From NCBI GenBank assembly GCA_902767235.1, contig CACXGR010000037.1:1-11968 (forward strand): a stretch of DNA of 11,968 nt, given 5' to 3'. Within the stretch, counting starts at the first letter, position 1. Each line of letters opens with the position of its first letter. The position numbers and the translations under genes were made by a program. Source of the stretch: an uncultured Lachnospiraceae bacterium (GTDB lineage: Bacteria; Bacillota; Clostridia; Lachnospirales; Lachnospiraceae). Below, in pieces: positions 1 through 6,988 of this stretch. The notes beneath the pieces were generated by a model. It was given only the letters and a program-made list of their open reading frames with translations, was not told the origin of the DNA and did no database searches.

Positions 1-531
1 GAACAGCTTCTCAGACCCGATCCTGGTCTTCCGCTGCCGCCCGTAGATCTGCTCCGAGGTCACGCCGTGCTCCGCCCAGTCTCCGCCGTCGTTGCTGTTG
101 TTGAGCATGAGCGGCTGCAGGTTGTCCAGCGAGTGGGCAAATTTGGCTTCCGCCGTCTCATAGGCCTCGAATTCATCGAACAGCGCGATCATCTCTTCCT
201 TCTGGTCCGCCGGCAAAATAGAGAAGATTCTCTCTTTTGCCGCATCTTCCCGCGCCTTCTGTGTCTTTAGGTTCTCTTCGTCATAGGCATAGGTGTCACC
301 TGCATCGATCTCGACAATATCGTGGATCAGGCACATCAGCATGACCTTTGCAATGTCCACCTCTTCATTGGCATACTCCCGCAGAATGTAAGCCATGACC
401 GCCATGTGCCAGGCATGCTCCGCGTCATTCTCCCGTCTCCCATGCCCGGACAGATGCGTCTGCCGCAGAATGTTCTTCTCCTTATCGATCTCCAGCGAAA
501 ACGCCAGCTGCCTCTTCAGCCGTTCGTCCAT
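1..531 (-). CDS. HD-domain nucleotide phosphohydrolase, YfbR/HDDC2-like (3' end outside window)
   Basis: This is probably a metal-dependent, cytoplasmic 5'-deoxynucleotidase-type enzyme of the HD superfamily (HD_3 group). The visible 177 codons have no stop and run off the left edge. Family members are near 180-200 residues, so little is missing. The metal and catalytic residues of the fold are in place: H39 (in AEHAWHMAVM), H70-D71 (LIHDIVEIDAGDT), E74, and D136 in AHSLDNLQPL, matching the H...HD...D pattern of YfbR. The start is set by AAGGAGG at 537-543, 5 nt upstream of ATG 531, and the protein then reads MDERLKRQLAF as in relatives. The reading frame continues upstream of this start but is broken by a TAA (see 574-711). 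A terminator separates it from the secreted-protein gene upstream. The superfamily assignment is firm; the exact nucleotide substrate is inference. Confidence 0.88.
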   Translation of the reverse strand, partial: MDERLKRQLAFSLEIDKEKNILRQTHLSGHGRRENDAEHAWHMAVMAYILREYANEEVDIAKVMLMCLIHDIVEIDAGDTYAYDEENLKTQKAREDAAKERIFSILPADQKEEMIALFDEFEAYETAEAKFAHSLDNLQPLMLNNSNDGGDWAEHGVTSEQIYGRQRKTRIGSEKLF

Positions 532-536
532 GCGCG

Positions 537-543
537 CCTCCTT
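537..543 (-). promoter_or_regulatory. Ribosome binding site deciding the HD gene start
   Basis: AAGGAGG on the minus strand lies 5 nt before ATG 531. Two upstream in-frame ATGs (609 and 711) have poor ribosome sites and are cut off by TAA at 576-574, so translation of the HD protein should begin at 531. Confidence 0.8.
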
Positions 544-573
544 CTCTTTTCCCGCGGCAGCCTGCTTCAACGC

Positions 574-711
574 TTATGCCGTTGCACGGCGGTCCAGGAT
601 TCCGGTCATATCGCTTTGCTTTCCTCCCTTGGAAGCCCCTGCTTCCTCTACATTATACATGCTTTCCGCTTTTTCAGAAGCTTTTACATATCTAATGGCA
701 TGATCCGGCAT
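574..711 (-). other. Interrupted in-frame upstream reading frame (uORF or decayed N-terminal extension)
   Basis: From ATG 711 the minus strand stays open for 45 codons (starting MPDHAIRYVKASEK) and ends at TAA 576-574. It is in exactly the same frame as the HD gene that starts at 531. Beyond the TAA the frame is again open (ALKQAAAGKEKEAR) into the HD start. An internal ATG at 609 would give an 11-residue peptide (MTGILDRRATA), with GGGAGG 13 nt upstream, rather far for good initiation. It could be a former N-terminal extension lost to a nonsense mutation, a leader peptide, or chance. The -10 box at 652-657 lies inside it, which would exclude the 711 start from that transcript. Not a confident gene. 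Confidence 0.25.
652..680 (-). promoter_or_regulatory. Candidate promoter for the HD gene
   Basis: A perfect TATAAT (minus strand, 657-652) lies about 120 bp before the HD start and downstream of the preceding terminator. The -35 side is poor (TTCTGA or similar at 16 bp), so this rests mainly on the -10 box and its position. Confidence 0.4.
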
Positions 712-732
712 GAAGCCCCCAAATAAACACCC

Positions 733-773
733 AAAAAAAGAGTGCATCCCCAGCCAATCGGCTCGGGATGCAC
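733..773 (-). terminator. Intrinsic terminator of the small secreted-protein gene
   Basis: On the minus strand GTGCATCCC pairs with GGGATGCAC (9 bp). Above it are one C/C-type mismatch and a 4-bp AGCC/GGCT extension with a GATT loop. TCTTTTTTT follows the stem. It sits about 58 bp after the stop of the 831-1211 gene. On the plus strand the stem is not followed by a clean T-run, so it acts mainly leftward. Confidence 0.88.
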
Positions 774-830
774 CCTTTCATTTCTGATCAACCTGCGTCA
801 CGGGGTCACTGTCCTCCTGACACGCCTGAC

Positions 831-1211
831 TCACATCTCTCTCCACTGTCCGTTGGAAGAAGCGATCCTTGCAGCTGTGACGGCATCTTCACCATAGGAA
901 GTGCCTTCCACTACTTCGTACTTGCCTTCTGCATTTCTCTGAAGCTTTGTGCGCTCTTTGTCTCCCTCGTGGTTGATATACATTACCATCTCAGATCCAT
1001 CGCTGTTGGAAGTTACGGAGATGTCGAGCTTCTCGCCATCTTCTGTTGTATAGTCCATCTGCTGGCACTTGATATAAATATGATCGTGGTTATCATTTAC
1101 GGCTCCTTTGACATCACCCGCCGCAAAAGTAACTGCCGGGATCGCTGCCACTGTACCGCAGACAACTGCTGCTGTCAAAGATGTTCTGATGATCATATTT
1201 CTAAGTTTCAT
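831..1211 (-). CDS. Small secreted protein of unknown function
   Basis: 126 residues with a clear Sec signal peptide: basic start (MKLRN), hydrophobic core about residues 6-29, and a likely cut at VTFA/A (after A30). Cys18 lies within the core but the preceding residues (AVV) do not form a normal lipobox, so a soluble secreted or wall-associated product of about 96 residues is more likely than a lipoprotein. The mature part is polar with alternating hydrophobic residues (LDISVTSNSDGSEMVMYI), suggesting beta structure, and I do not recognise the family. The ribosome site is weak (GGAAAG 11 nt before ATG). It appears to be its own transcription unit, with a promoter at 1329-1357, a hairpin at the probable mRNA 5' end and a terminator after it. 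A long antisense frame (768-1370) is a shadow. Confidence 0.8.
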   Translation of the reverse strand: MKLRNMIIRTSLTAAVVCGTVAAIPAVTFAAGDVKGAVNDNHDHIYIKCQQMDYTTEDGEKLDISVTSNSDGSEMVMYINHEGDKERTKLQRNAEGKYEVVEGTSYGEDAVTAARIASSNGQWREM

Positions 1212-1302
1212 TCTTGTTCACTCTTTCCGGTTCCTTCAGAACCACAATTCTTCTTGCCTGACTTTTTAATTGATCGCTCCCGCGACCTTGTTTTGTGTTC
1301 TC

Positions 1303-1320
1303 TCAGGTTTTCTCACCTGA
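1303..1320 (-). other. Perfect hairpin at the predicted 5' end of the secreted-protein mRNA
   Basis: TCAGGT-GAGAAA-ACCTGA (minus strand) is a 6-bp perfect stem with a 6-nt loop. It begins at about +1 to +3 of the transcript predicted from the promoter at 1329-1357 and is not followed by T residues. It could be a 5' mRNA stabiliser or an operator. Confidence 0.5.
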
Positions 1321-1328
1321 CGATTGAC

Positions 1329-1357
1329 ATAATAGTCCTGAAAGACCGGAAAGTTAA
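1329..1357 (-). promoter_or_regulatory. Promoter of the small secreted-protein gene
   Basis: On the minus strand TTAACT (1357-1352) and TATTAT (1334-1329) are separated by 17 bp, a sigma-A type layout with 4/6 and 5/6 matches. The predicted start is near 1322, giving a leader of about 110 nt before ATG 1211. The leader also holds a small GGTTC/GAACC hairpin close to the ribosome site. Confidence 0.55.
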
Positions 1358-1416
1358 GGTGAATAATTGATTGAAAATGAGTCTTTTTTGACATTTGTAT
1401 CGTTATGGATTCCGGA

Positions 1417-4400
1417 TCATCCGGGCAGCTTCGCCTCAGTGCCGCCTGCCGGGCCCTCAGGAAGGCTGTCTTTCTTGCTGATCCCTGACTCAAGCAGATT
1501 CAGCAGTTCTTCTCTGCTGAAGGCCGTCGCCGCGACATTTTCGGCGGACAGGATGTCCTCCGCAAGCTCCCTCTTCATCTGCTGCATCTCCAGGATGCGC
1601 TCCTCGATGGTCCCTTTGAGGATGAGCTTATAGACCGTGACTACCTTAGTCTGGCCGATGCGGTGCGCCCGGTCCGTGGCCTGGTTCTGCACCGCGATAT
1701 TCCACCAGGGGTCGTAGTGGATGACCACATCCGCACCCGTGAGGTTCAGGCCCGTGCCGCCTGCCTTGAGGGAGATCAGAAAGACCGGTGTCCTGTCCCC
1801 GTTGAAGGCCTTGACTCTCTCGATCCTCACCTCCTTGGGCGTTGCCCCGGTGATCTCATAGTAGGGAATCTTCTCCTTGTTCAGTTCCACCTTCAGAAGA
1901 TCCAGCATCCTTGTAAACTGAGAGAAGATCAGCGCTTTGTGTTCACCGCTGACGACACTGCGAACGAGTTCCATGCACATGTCTTTTTTGACAGAGTCAC
2001 CCTTGTAATTCTCGTAGAGCAGGGCTGGATCGCAGCAAATCTGGCGGATCCGGGTCAGCTCGGCCAAAATCTCGATCCGGCTGTGCTTCAGTTCCTCCTC
2101 CGTCTTCCCGCGCAGGTCTTCGCGCATTCTGACCACCTGCGCATCATAGAGCTTTCTCTGCTCACTGCGCGCGCCAAAACCCGCGTAATGCACTTCCTCA
2201 AGCTTTTCGGGGAGATCCTTTAAGACCTCTTCCTTGGACCTTCTGAGGATGAAAGGTGCCGTCATCCTGCGCAGCATATCCAGGCGCTCCTCGTCCTGGT
2301 CTCTGACAATAGGTGCCTCAAATTCCCCCAAAAAAGTCCCATAGTCAAACAGAAATCCCGGCATGATGAAGTCAAATATACTCCACAGCTCGCTGAGACG
2401 ATTCTCGATCGGCGTGCCCGTCAGCGCAAAGCGTGTCTTAGCCTTGATCAGCTTGACGCTCTTGGCCGCCTCTGTCCTCATGTTTTTGATATACTGCGCC
2501 TCGTCGATGATCTCATAGTGGAACCTGCAGTCCTCGTACTCCGCGATATCCCTTTTGAGCAGATCATAGGATGTCACGAGCACGTCGCAGCTTTCATACT
2601 GCGCGATCATCCGCCTCCGCTCGCTCGCACTTCCGGCTACCACCCGCACCTGCAGCGGCGACGCGAACCGGTGCAGCTCCTCCTCCCAGTTGTAGATCAG
2701 GGAGGCCGGGCAGACGACAAGGGAAGTTGCCGGCGCCTCACCCGGTACATATTCATCGTGATCCGCCAGAAGGAGCGCTATCGCCTGCAGTGTTTTGCCA
2801 AGACCCATATCATCTGCCAAAATACCGCCGAACCCGTACGCATCGAGCATGCGCATCCAGCGGTAGCCCACCGTCTGGTACTTGCGCAGGATCTTTCGTA
2901 GAGAGAACGGAACATCGTAGTCCGCGTCCGAGATCGTCTTGAACTCCTTGATCAGCTTCTTGAAATGACTGTCGCGGTTGGCATATACATCCTCCATGGA
3001 CTCCATCATTTTGTCGAGATAGAGGGCACGGAAGGCGGGAATGTGCATTTTGCCGGCCAGAAGTTCCTTGGGTGAGATCTGCATCGTCTCCATCATCTCG
3101 GCCAGCTTCTTCAGCTCCTCATTCTCCTCGATCTTAAGAAAATCCCCGTTCTTTAGGCGGATAAAGCGCTTTGCCTTCCGGTAACCGCTCACTGCAGCCA
3201 AAAGTTCGTCCGGGCTGAGTTCATCCGATGTCAGTTCCACGCTCAGCATGCCGTCTGCCAGCGAGATGCCGGCATTCATCGGTATGCGCCGGCGAATCTT
3301 CAGCCGCAAGAATCTGTCGGTCGCCCTGACTTCGCACCGCTCCATGAGCGCAGTGAGGCCATGGTCCAAAAAAGCAAAGAGCGTATCATCGTCCTTTGGC
3401 AGCAAAAAAACCTTTTCTGTCCGATCCTTCTGCGCCATGCAGCCCAGAAGAAAATCCATCATCGCAGCCTCCGCCTCCGTGTCGCGGTAGTGCTCCGGCT
3501 CGGCGCGGTGACTGCGCCAGTCGTCGCTGTCAAAGGGCGTGTGGGACTTCTCCCCGTAATATACGCAGGGCTCGCAGAGCACCGCGTTCTCATCCACATC
3601 AAGATAGCACACAAATTCCGGTTCTACCGGAATGTATTTTCTGATCAGCTCCGGCCTTTTCTCGGTAATATCTGTGAATTCTTTGAGCTCCGGCAGCGCT
3701 TTCCGGTAAAAGTCCGCAAGAGCTGATCTCCCAATATACAGATCTATCTCCGACTCCGCGCTGCTGACATTCATGAGGGGACGGAGCCTTTGGGCCTCCG
3801 CGCTGTCTATTTTGGCAAGTTCCGCATCCCCGCCCGCAGTCCTCAGGTTGTAATAGAACAAAGCGCCCTTGAGAAGATCCGGTATCTCGCCGTGAAGCCT
3901 GACGCCGTCAAAGGATGCCGGCTCCGAAGCTCTTCTCCCGGACACGAGTACGGGATCCAGGGTGAGCCTGGGCTTGACAACAGCCCCTTCTGTGATCCTC
4001 AGCTTGAGTTTCTCTGTACCTCTGCCGCCCCCGTAGGGATCGTACGCGATCTTCCGGGTCATTTCGATCGGCCCGCTCTCCGAAGCGGCGGCATCGTAAA
4101 ACTCGTCCAAAATACTGCCGATCAGAGGGATCTCATCCGTGACCTTCTCCCGAACATTCTCATCCGAAAAATAGTAATACCCGCCCGATACAGGATCTGC
4201 GCCGCCCGCAAAATCCCTCAGCGTCTGCAGCGCGTTTTCCATAAATTCGATCCACTTCTTCCCCTGCGCATCCATGAGCTCCGGGCCGAAGCGGAAGGTC
4301 GTGTTCTTGCCGTACTGCCTGCTCCTGTGATTCCTTACATCGCTGACCAGCCCCGGGATATCCCTGACCTTATACATGCGGGCCGCGCCGACCTGAAACT

Positions 4401-5082
4401 GCGCCGTCCGATGCCCTGCCCCGTCGTCGCAGAATTTCGGTCTCACAGTGAGGATCTCTCCGCCCGGCACCGCCGGACTGCCGGCCCCTTGCGCCGATGT
4501 GCCCTTCAGTTCACTCAGAAACCTCATGGCAGCGCTGTTCGTGATGTCCCCGACCGCATTTTGGCGCATATAGTTGTCCGCGATCAGATAGGCGGCCGTC
4601 TCGTGCCCGGTCAGGACATGTCCGACCGAATTCGCCTGGTATCTGCGGTCATAACTGCACTTCCAGCAGGAGCACCGGGAGTAGAGGAGCGACCGCCTTC
4701 CGAAGATCTGCTCCACCATCCAGAAGCCCTTTTTGCTGTAATGCACAAACTTCACCTGCCTGGCATCTGCCTCTGTCCCGGGAGGCTCCATTCCCCATCT
4801 TTCGTAACCGGCGTGCACAAATCCGCTCCCGACCGTTATATCCGTTCGCTCCAGCTCTGCCGCGTCAATGACCTTCTTAGCTGCTCGATACTGCTTCTCC
4901 GTCAGCATCAGCCCTTCCCTGATCGCAGCCGCGTCAAAATAGTGGTACTCCTCCAGTGCCGCTTCTCCTCCTTCTGCCGCGGATGAGTCCTCGCTCCTGC
5001 CCTTTTGGTCCTGCAGTCTCATCGATCGGATGCGGGAGATCGCATCTGCATGTTTTTGGTCTTTTTGTCTCTTATTGGCCAT
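1417..5082 (-). CDS. SWI2/SNF2-family DEAD/DEAH ATPase (bacterial type) with SWIM-like N-terminus
   Basis: A 1221-residue cytoplasmic protein. Residues 130-170 hold a Cys/His cluster resembling a SWIM zinc finger (C137, C139, C142, H155, H160). Residues about 200-720 form the variable region seen in bacterial SNF2 helicase-associated proteins. The motor follows: LRKYQTVGYRWM (732-743), Walker A DDMGLGKT (757-764, K763), Walker B-type IIDEAQ (858-863), LTGTPIENRLSELW (887-900). The C-terminal helicase lobe about 1035-1175 has ISLKAGGTGLNLT (1103-1115) and the arginine-finger motif QATDRAHRIGQ (1134-1144). Such proteins use ATP to translocate on double-stranded DNA and remodel DNA-bound proteins; the partner here is unknown. 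The start is supported by AAGGGG 6 nt before ATG 5082. It lies 95 bp after the preA-like gene, probably cotranscribed. No clear terminator follows it, so readthrough into the small secreted-protein gene is possible. Long plus-strand frames inside it are shadows. Confidence 0.95.
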   Translation of the reverse strand: MANKRQKDQKHADAISRIRSMRLQDQKGRSEDSSAAEGGEAALEEYHYFDAAAIREGLMLTEKQYRAAKKVIDAAELERTDITVGSGFVHAGYERWGMEPPGTEADARQVKFVHYSKKGFWMVEQIFGRRSLLYSRCSCWKCSYDRRYQANSVGHVLTGHETAAYLIADNYMRQNAVGDITNSAAMRFLSELKGTSAQGAGSPAVPGGEILTVRPKFCDDGAGHRTAQFQVGAARMYKVRDIPGLVSDVRNHRSRQYGKNTTFRFGPELMDAQGKKWIEFMENALQTLRDFAGGADPVSGGYYYFSDENVREKVTDEIPLIGSILDEFYDAAASESGPIEMTRKIAYDPYGGGRGTEKLKLRITEGAVVKPRLTLDPVLVSGRRASEPASFDGVRLHGEIPDLLKGALFYYNLRTAGGDAELAKIDSAEAQRLRPLMNVSSAESEIDLYIGRSALADFYRKALPELKEFTDITEKRPELIRKYIPVEPEFVCYLDVDENAVLCEPCVYYGEKSHTPFDSDDWRSHRAEPEHYRDTEAEAAMMDFLLGCMAQKDRTEKVFLLPKDDDTLFAFLDHGLTALMERCEVRATDRFLRLKIRRRIPMNAGISLADGMLSVELTSDELSPDELLAAVSGYRKAKRFIRLKNGDFLKIEENEELKKLAEMMETMQISPKELLAGKMHIPAFRALYLDKMMESMEDVYANRDSHFKKLIKEFKTISDADYDVPFSLRKILRKYQTVGYRWMRMLDAYGFGGILADDMGLGKTLQAIALLLADHDEYVPGEAPATSLVVCPASLIYNWEEELHRFASPLQVRVVAGSASERRRMIAQYESCDVLVTSYDLLKRDIAEYEDCRFHYEIIDEAQYIKNMRTEAAKSVKLIKAKTRFALTGTPIENRLSELWSIFDFIMPGFLFDYGTFLGEFEAPIVRDQDEERLDMLRRMTAPFILRRSKEEVLKDLPEKLEEVHYAGFGARSEQRKLYDAQVVRMREDLRGKTEEELKHSRIEILAELTRIRQICCDPALLYENYKGDSVKKDMCMELVRSVVSGEHKALIFSQFTRMLDLLKVELNKEKIPYYEITGATPKEVRIERVKAFNGDRTPVFLISLKAGGTGLNLTGADVVIHYDPWWNIAVQNQATDRAHRIGQTKVVTVYKLILKGTIEERILEMQQMKRELAEDILSAENVAATAFSREELLNLLESGISKKDSLPEGPAGGTEAKLPG

Positions 5083-5111
5083 TCTGATCCCCTTGTCATT
5101 TCCGTATAAGA

Positions 5112-5136
5112 GCCATCGGGAACCCTTCCCGATGGC
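5112..5136 (-). other. 11-bp perfect hairpin between the preA-like and SNF2 genes
   Basis: GCCATCGGGAA pairs perfectly with TTCCCGATGGC around a GGG loop. On the minus strand it is followed by TCTTATA, too few T residues for a convincing terminator, and lies about 30 nt before the SNF2 start. It may be a weak terminator or attenuator, or an RNA processing or stability site. A second small stem (ATGTGC/GCACAT, 5160-5176) abuts the preA-like stop codon. Confidence 0.6.
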
Positions 5137-5177
5137 CCGCAGTAGTTGTTTGAACCTTTATGTGCTCTCCGCACATT

Positions 5178-6698
5178 TTATCCTTCGGCTTTCTTCTTCA
5201 CTCTCCTGCCGCTTCCCGATATCGCCCTCTGCGGACATACCAGAACGCACAGATGGCATCCGACACACTTTTTCGCGTCCATTCGGGGGCTGCGGTCCTC
5301 TGTGAGGCTGATTGCCTGATGGCCTCCGTCTGCGCAGGAGATCACGCAGCGCCCGCAGCCGATGCACTTCTTGAGGTTAAATTTCGGGTAGATGATCGTG
5401 TCTCTCTCCAGGACATCCGTCGTCTCGCTGATAGAGTCCAGACCGATCCCGATCACCTCCGAAACGCTGTTAAAGCCTTTCTCAGCCAAATACATGTTCA
5501 GTCCCGCCTTGAGATCGTCAATGATGCGGTAGCCGTACTGCATGACCGCCGTCGTCACCTGGATGCTGCCGGCACCCATCATGATGAATTCCAGCGCGTC
5601 CGACCAGCGCTCCACGCCGCCCATGGCACTCAGATGCATCCCGCTCAGCGCCGGATTGTGCCCCATCTCCGCGATAAAGCGCAGGGCGATCGGCTTCACG
5701 GCCTGGCCGCTGTATCCGCCCACTGCGGACATTCCGTGTACCGCCGGCGCGGAGATATAGGTGTGAGGGTTGACCCCGATGATACTCTTGATCGTGTTGA
5801 TCGCGGCGATCCCGTCCGCGCCGCCCCGCATCGCCGCTTCCGCAGCGGGACTCATCTTCGCGACGTTGGGCGTGAGCTTTGCCAGGATCGGTATTTTGGC
5901 ACCGCGGCGGGCCGCCGCCGTAAAGCGTTCCACCAACTCCGGCACCTGGCCGATGTCCGAACCCAGTCCGCCCTCCGCCATGTTGGGGCAGGAGAAATTC
6001 AGCTCGATCGCATCCGCGCCGTTCTCCTCGCAAAGGCGTGCCAGGCGCTCCCAGTCCGCGTCGTCTTCGCCCATAATGGAGGCGAGGATAAATTTCCGGG
6101 GATACCTGGCTTTCAGGCGGCGGAAGATCTCCATGTTCTCTTCGACACTGTGATCGGAGAGCTGTTCGATGTTCTTAAAGCCGATGATGCTTCCGTTGTC
6201 GCCGGTGATCGCAGAAAATCTGGGCGAGGCCTCATGAATATCCATCGAGCAGATCGTCTTAAAGGACGCTCCGGCCCATCCCGCCTCAAAAGCCCGCGCA
6301 CACATATCGTACGTGCTCGCCACCACAGAGGATGAGAGCAGGAAAGGATTCTCCAGCGGTATGCCGCAGATCTGCGTGCGCAGCCTCTCCTCATCCTGCG
6401 GCAGACTGACTTCCAGATTCGGCCGCACCTCCTCGTACAGCCGCGTGATCAGCTTCCGAACGGGAACCTCCCCCGGGCGCACGCAGGCCGCTTCACACGG
6501 CATCAGGCCGTCTTCTGCTGCTCGACATGCCGCGCACGGGCTATCCTGAGGCAAAACAGCGGCCGCCGTCTTTTCATTCTCAAACCACATGCTCCTTAGC
6601 AGCTTCGCCGGGTCGATCTTACCGCATGCCTTGCTGCACGGCGCGTCATAACAAAGTGCACAGTTGATCATATCCGATCGGAATATTTTCGCAAACAT
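5178..6698 (-). CDS. PreA-type dihydropyrimidine dehydrogenase/dihydroorotate dehydrogenase-like protein with extra N-terminal Fe-S domain
   Basis: A 506-residue cytoplasmic FMN and iron-sulfur protein. Residues about 105-400 are a dihydroorotate/dihydropyrimidine dehydrogenase TIM barrel: ICGIPLENPFLLSSS (110-124), ELNFSCPNM (232-240), LAKLTPNV (272-279), GGADGIAAINT (292-302), GGYSGQAVKPIALRF (327-341). The C-terminus carries two [4Fe-4S] motifs, C445/448/451/455 and C478/481/484/488. E. coli PreA is about 411 residues; here about 95 residues are added in front, with C13/16/21/25 and C55/58/68/72. The first set has the CxxCx4CxxxC spacing of the N-terminal domain of DPD, PreT and GltD. The loop that holds the catalytic Cys in mammalian DPD reads GLGSDIGQ, with Ser247. 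PreA reduces uracil/thymine using electrons from PreT, but no preT is in view, so substrate and electron donor are uncertain. AAAGGA lies 6 nt before ATG 6698. Confidence 0.87.
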   Translation of the reverse strand: MFAKIFRSDMINCALCYDAPCSKACGKIDPAKLLRSMWFENEKTAAAVLPQDSPCAACRAAEDGLMPCEAACVRPGEVPVRKLITRLYEEVRPNLEVSLPQDEERLRTQICGIPLENPFLLSSSVVASTYDMCARAFEAGWAGASFKTICSMDIHEASPRFSAITGDNGSIIGFKNIEQLSDHSVEENMEIFRRLKARYPRKFILASIMGEDDADWERLARLCEENGADAIELNFSCPNMAEGGLGSDIGQVPELVERFTAAARRGAKIPILAKLTPNVAKMSPAAEAAMRGGADGIAAINTIKSIIGVNPHTYISAPAVHGMSAVGGYSGQAVKPIALRFIAEMGHNPALSGMHLSAMGGVERWSDALEFIMMGAGSIQVTTAVMQYGYRIIDDLKAGLNMYLAEKGFNSVSEVIGIGLDSISETTDVLERDTIIYPKFNLKKCIGCGRCVISCADGGHQAISLTEDRSPRMDAKKCVGCHLCVLVCPQRAISGSGRRVKKKAEG

Positions 6699-6845
6699 AT
6701 ACTATCCTTTCTGTGGTATTCATCCTCACAAGCTCCGCTTCAAAGTGCCCAGGCACCTAAGCGGCGGGTAGTTAACTCTCCTGCGCTGCCGACCCCGCCC
6801 CGCATACCTGTCCGTCATCTGGCAATTGGCGGCGAACATCTGTCA
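6699..6845 (-). promoter_or_regulatory. Structured leader of the preA-like mRNA with two mutually exclusive helices
   Basis: The roughly 145-nt leader, read on the minus strand, contains CCGCTT pairing with AAGCGG (6764-6759 with 6740-6735), topped by GTGC-CTGG-GCAC (6756-6745). Alternatively GCGG and CGGG (6803-6800 and 6797-6794) can pair with CCCGCCGC (6768-6761). Both use the CCGC at 6764-6761, so only one can form. There is no T-run after either, so any switching would act on translation or RNA stability, or on a protein site. I do not recognise a known riboswitch. Confidence 0.4.
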
Positions 6846-6850
6846 TGTTA

Positions 6851-6880
6851 ATTTTATCATTCTCTCTATGAGCAGGTAAA
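6851..6880 (-). promoter_or_regulatory. Promoter of the preA-like gene
   Basis: On the minus strand TTTACC (6880-6875) and TAAAAT (6856-6851) are 18 bp apart, and the -10 is preceded by TGA, giving an extended -10 (TGATAAAAT). The predicted start is near 6844. The box set lies about 20 bp from the tandem repeats next to the divergent trpB2 promoter. Confidence 0.55.
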
Positions 6881-6900
6881 GGAATATATGGGGCAGACCG

Positions 6901-6952
6901 GCGGTTACTCGCTTCAAAAATTTACAGCGTTTACTCGCTTCAAAAATTTACA
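6901..6952 (+). repeat. 26-bp tandem direct repeat, two copies
   Basis: Copies at 6901-6926 and 6927-6952 differ at a single base (G6904 versus T6930). Each ends in TCAAAAATTTACA. The second copy stops one base short of the -35 box TTGACA (6954-6959). Position and spacing suggest a repeated binding site for an activator or repressor of trpB2 and perhaps of the divergent preA-like gene. Confidence 0.85.
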
Positions 6953-6953
6953 G

Positions 6954-6982
6954 TTGACACTGCATCACATTAATGATATAAA
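6954..6982 (+). promoter_or_regulatory. Promoter of the trpB2 T-box transcript
   Basis: TTGACA (6954-6959) and TATAAA (6977-6982) are separated by 17 bp, close to the sigma-A consensus. Transcription should start near 6989, just before T-box stem I. Confidence 0.85.
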
Positions 6983-6988
6983 GTTATA

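Noticed and set aside
67..726. Several plus-strand frames over the first 730 bases
   Set aside because: They are antisense to the HD-domain gene, whose minus-strand frame carries the H...HD...D catalytic pattern and a strong ribosome site.
1149..1172. Lipobox around Cys18 of the small secreted protein
   Set aside because: The residue before Cys is Val and a good signal peptidase I site follows at about residue 30.
1324..1329. Plus-strand TTGACA
   Set aside because: No suitable -10 box follows at 16-18 bp and no plus-strand gene lies downstream.
3790..4986. 398-codon plus-strand open frame inside the SNF2 gene
   Set aside because: It is antisense to the SNF2 N-terminal region and its Arg/Pro-rich translation is typical of a shadow frame.
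5160..6335. 391-codon plus-strand open frame inside the preA-like gene
   Set aside because: The minus strand encodes a full barrel and four cysteine clusters; the plus frame is His/Arg/Asp-rich shadow sequence.
6735..6764. GCCTGGGCA-like sequence suggesting a ZTP (pfl) riboswitch upstream of the preA-like gene
   Set aside because: The required 5' domain with its GACUGGCGAA-type motif is absent on this strand, and the sequence is fully used in a local hairpin.
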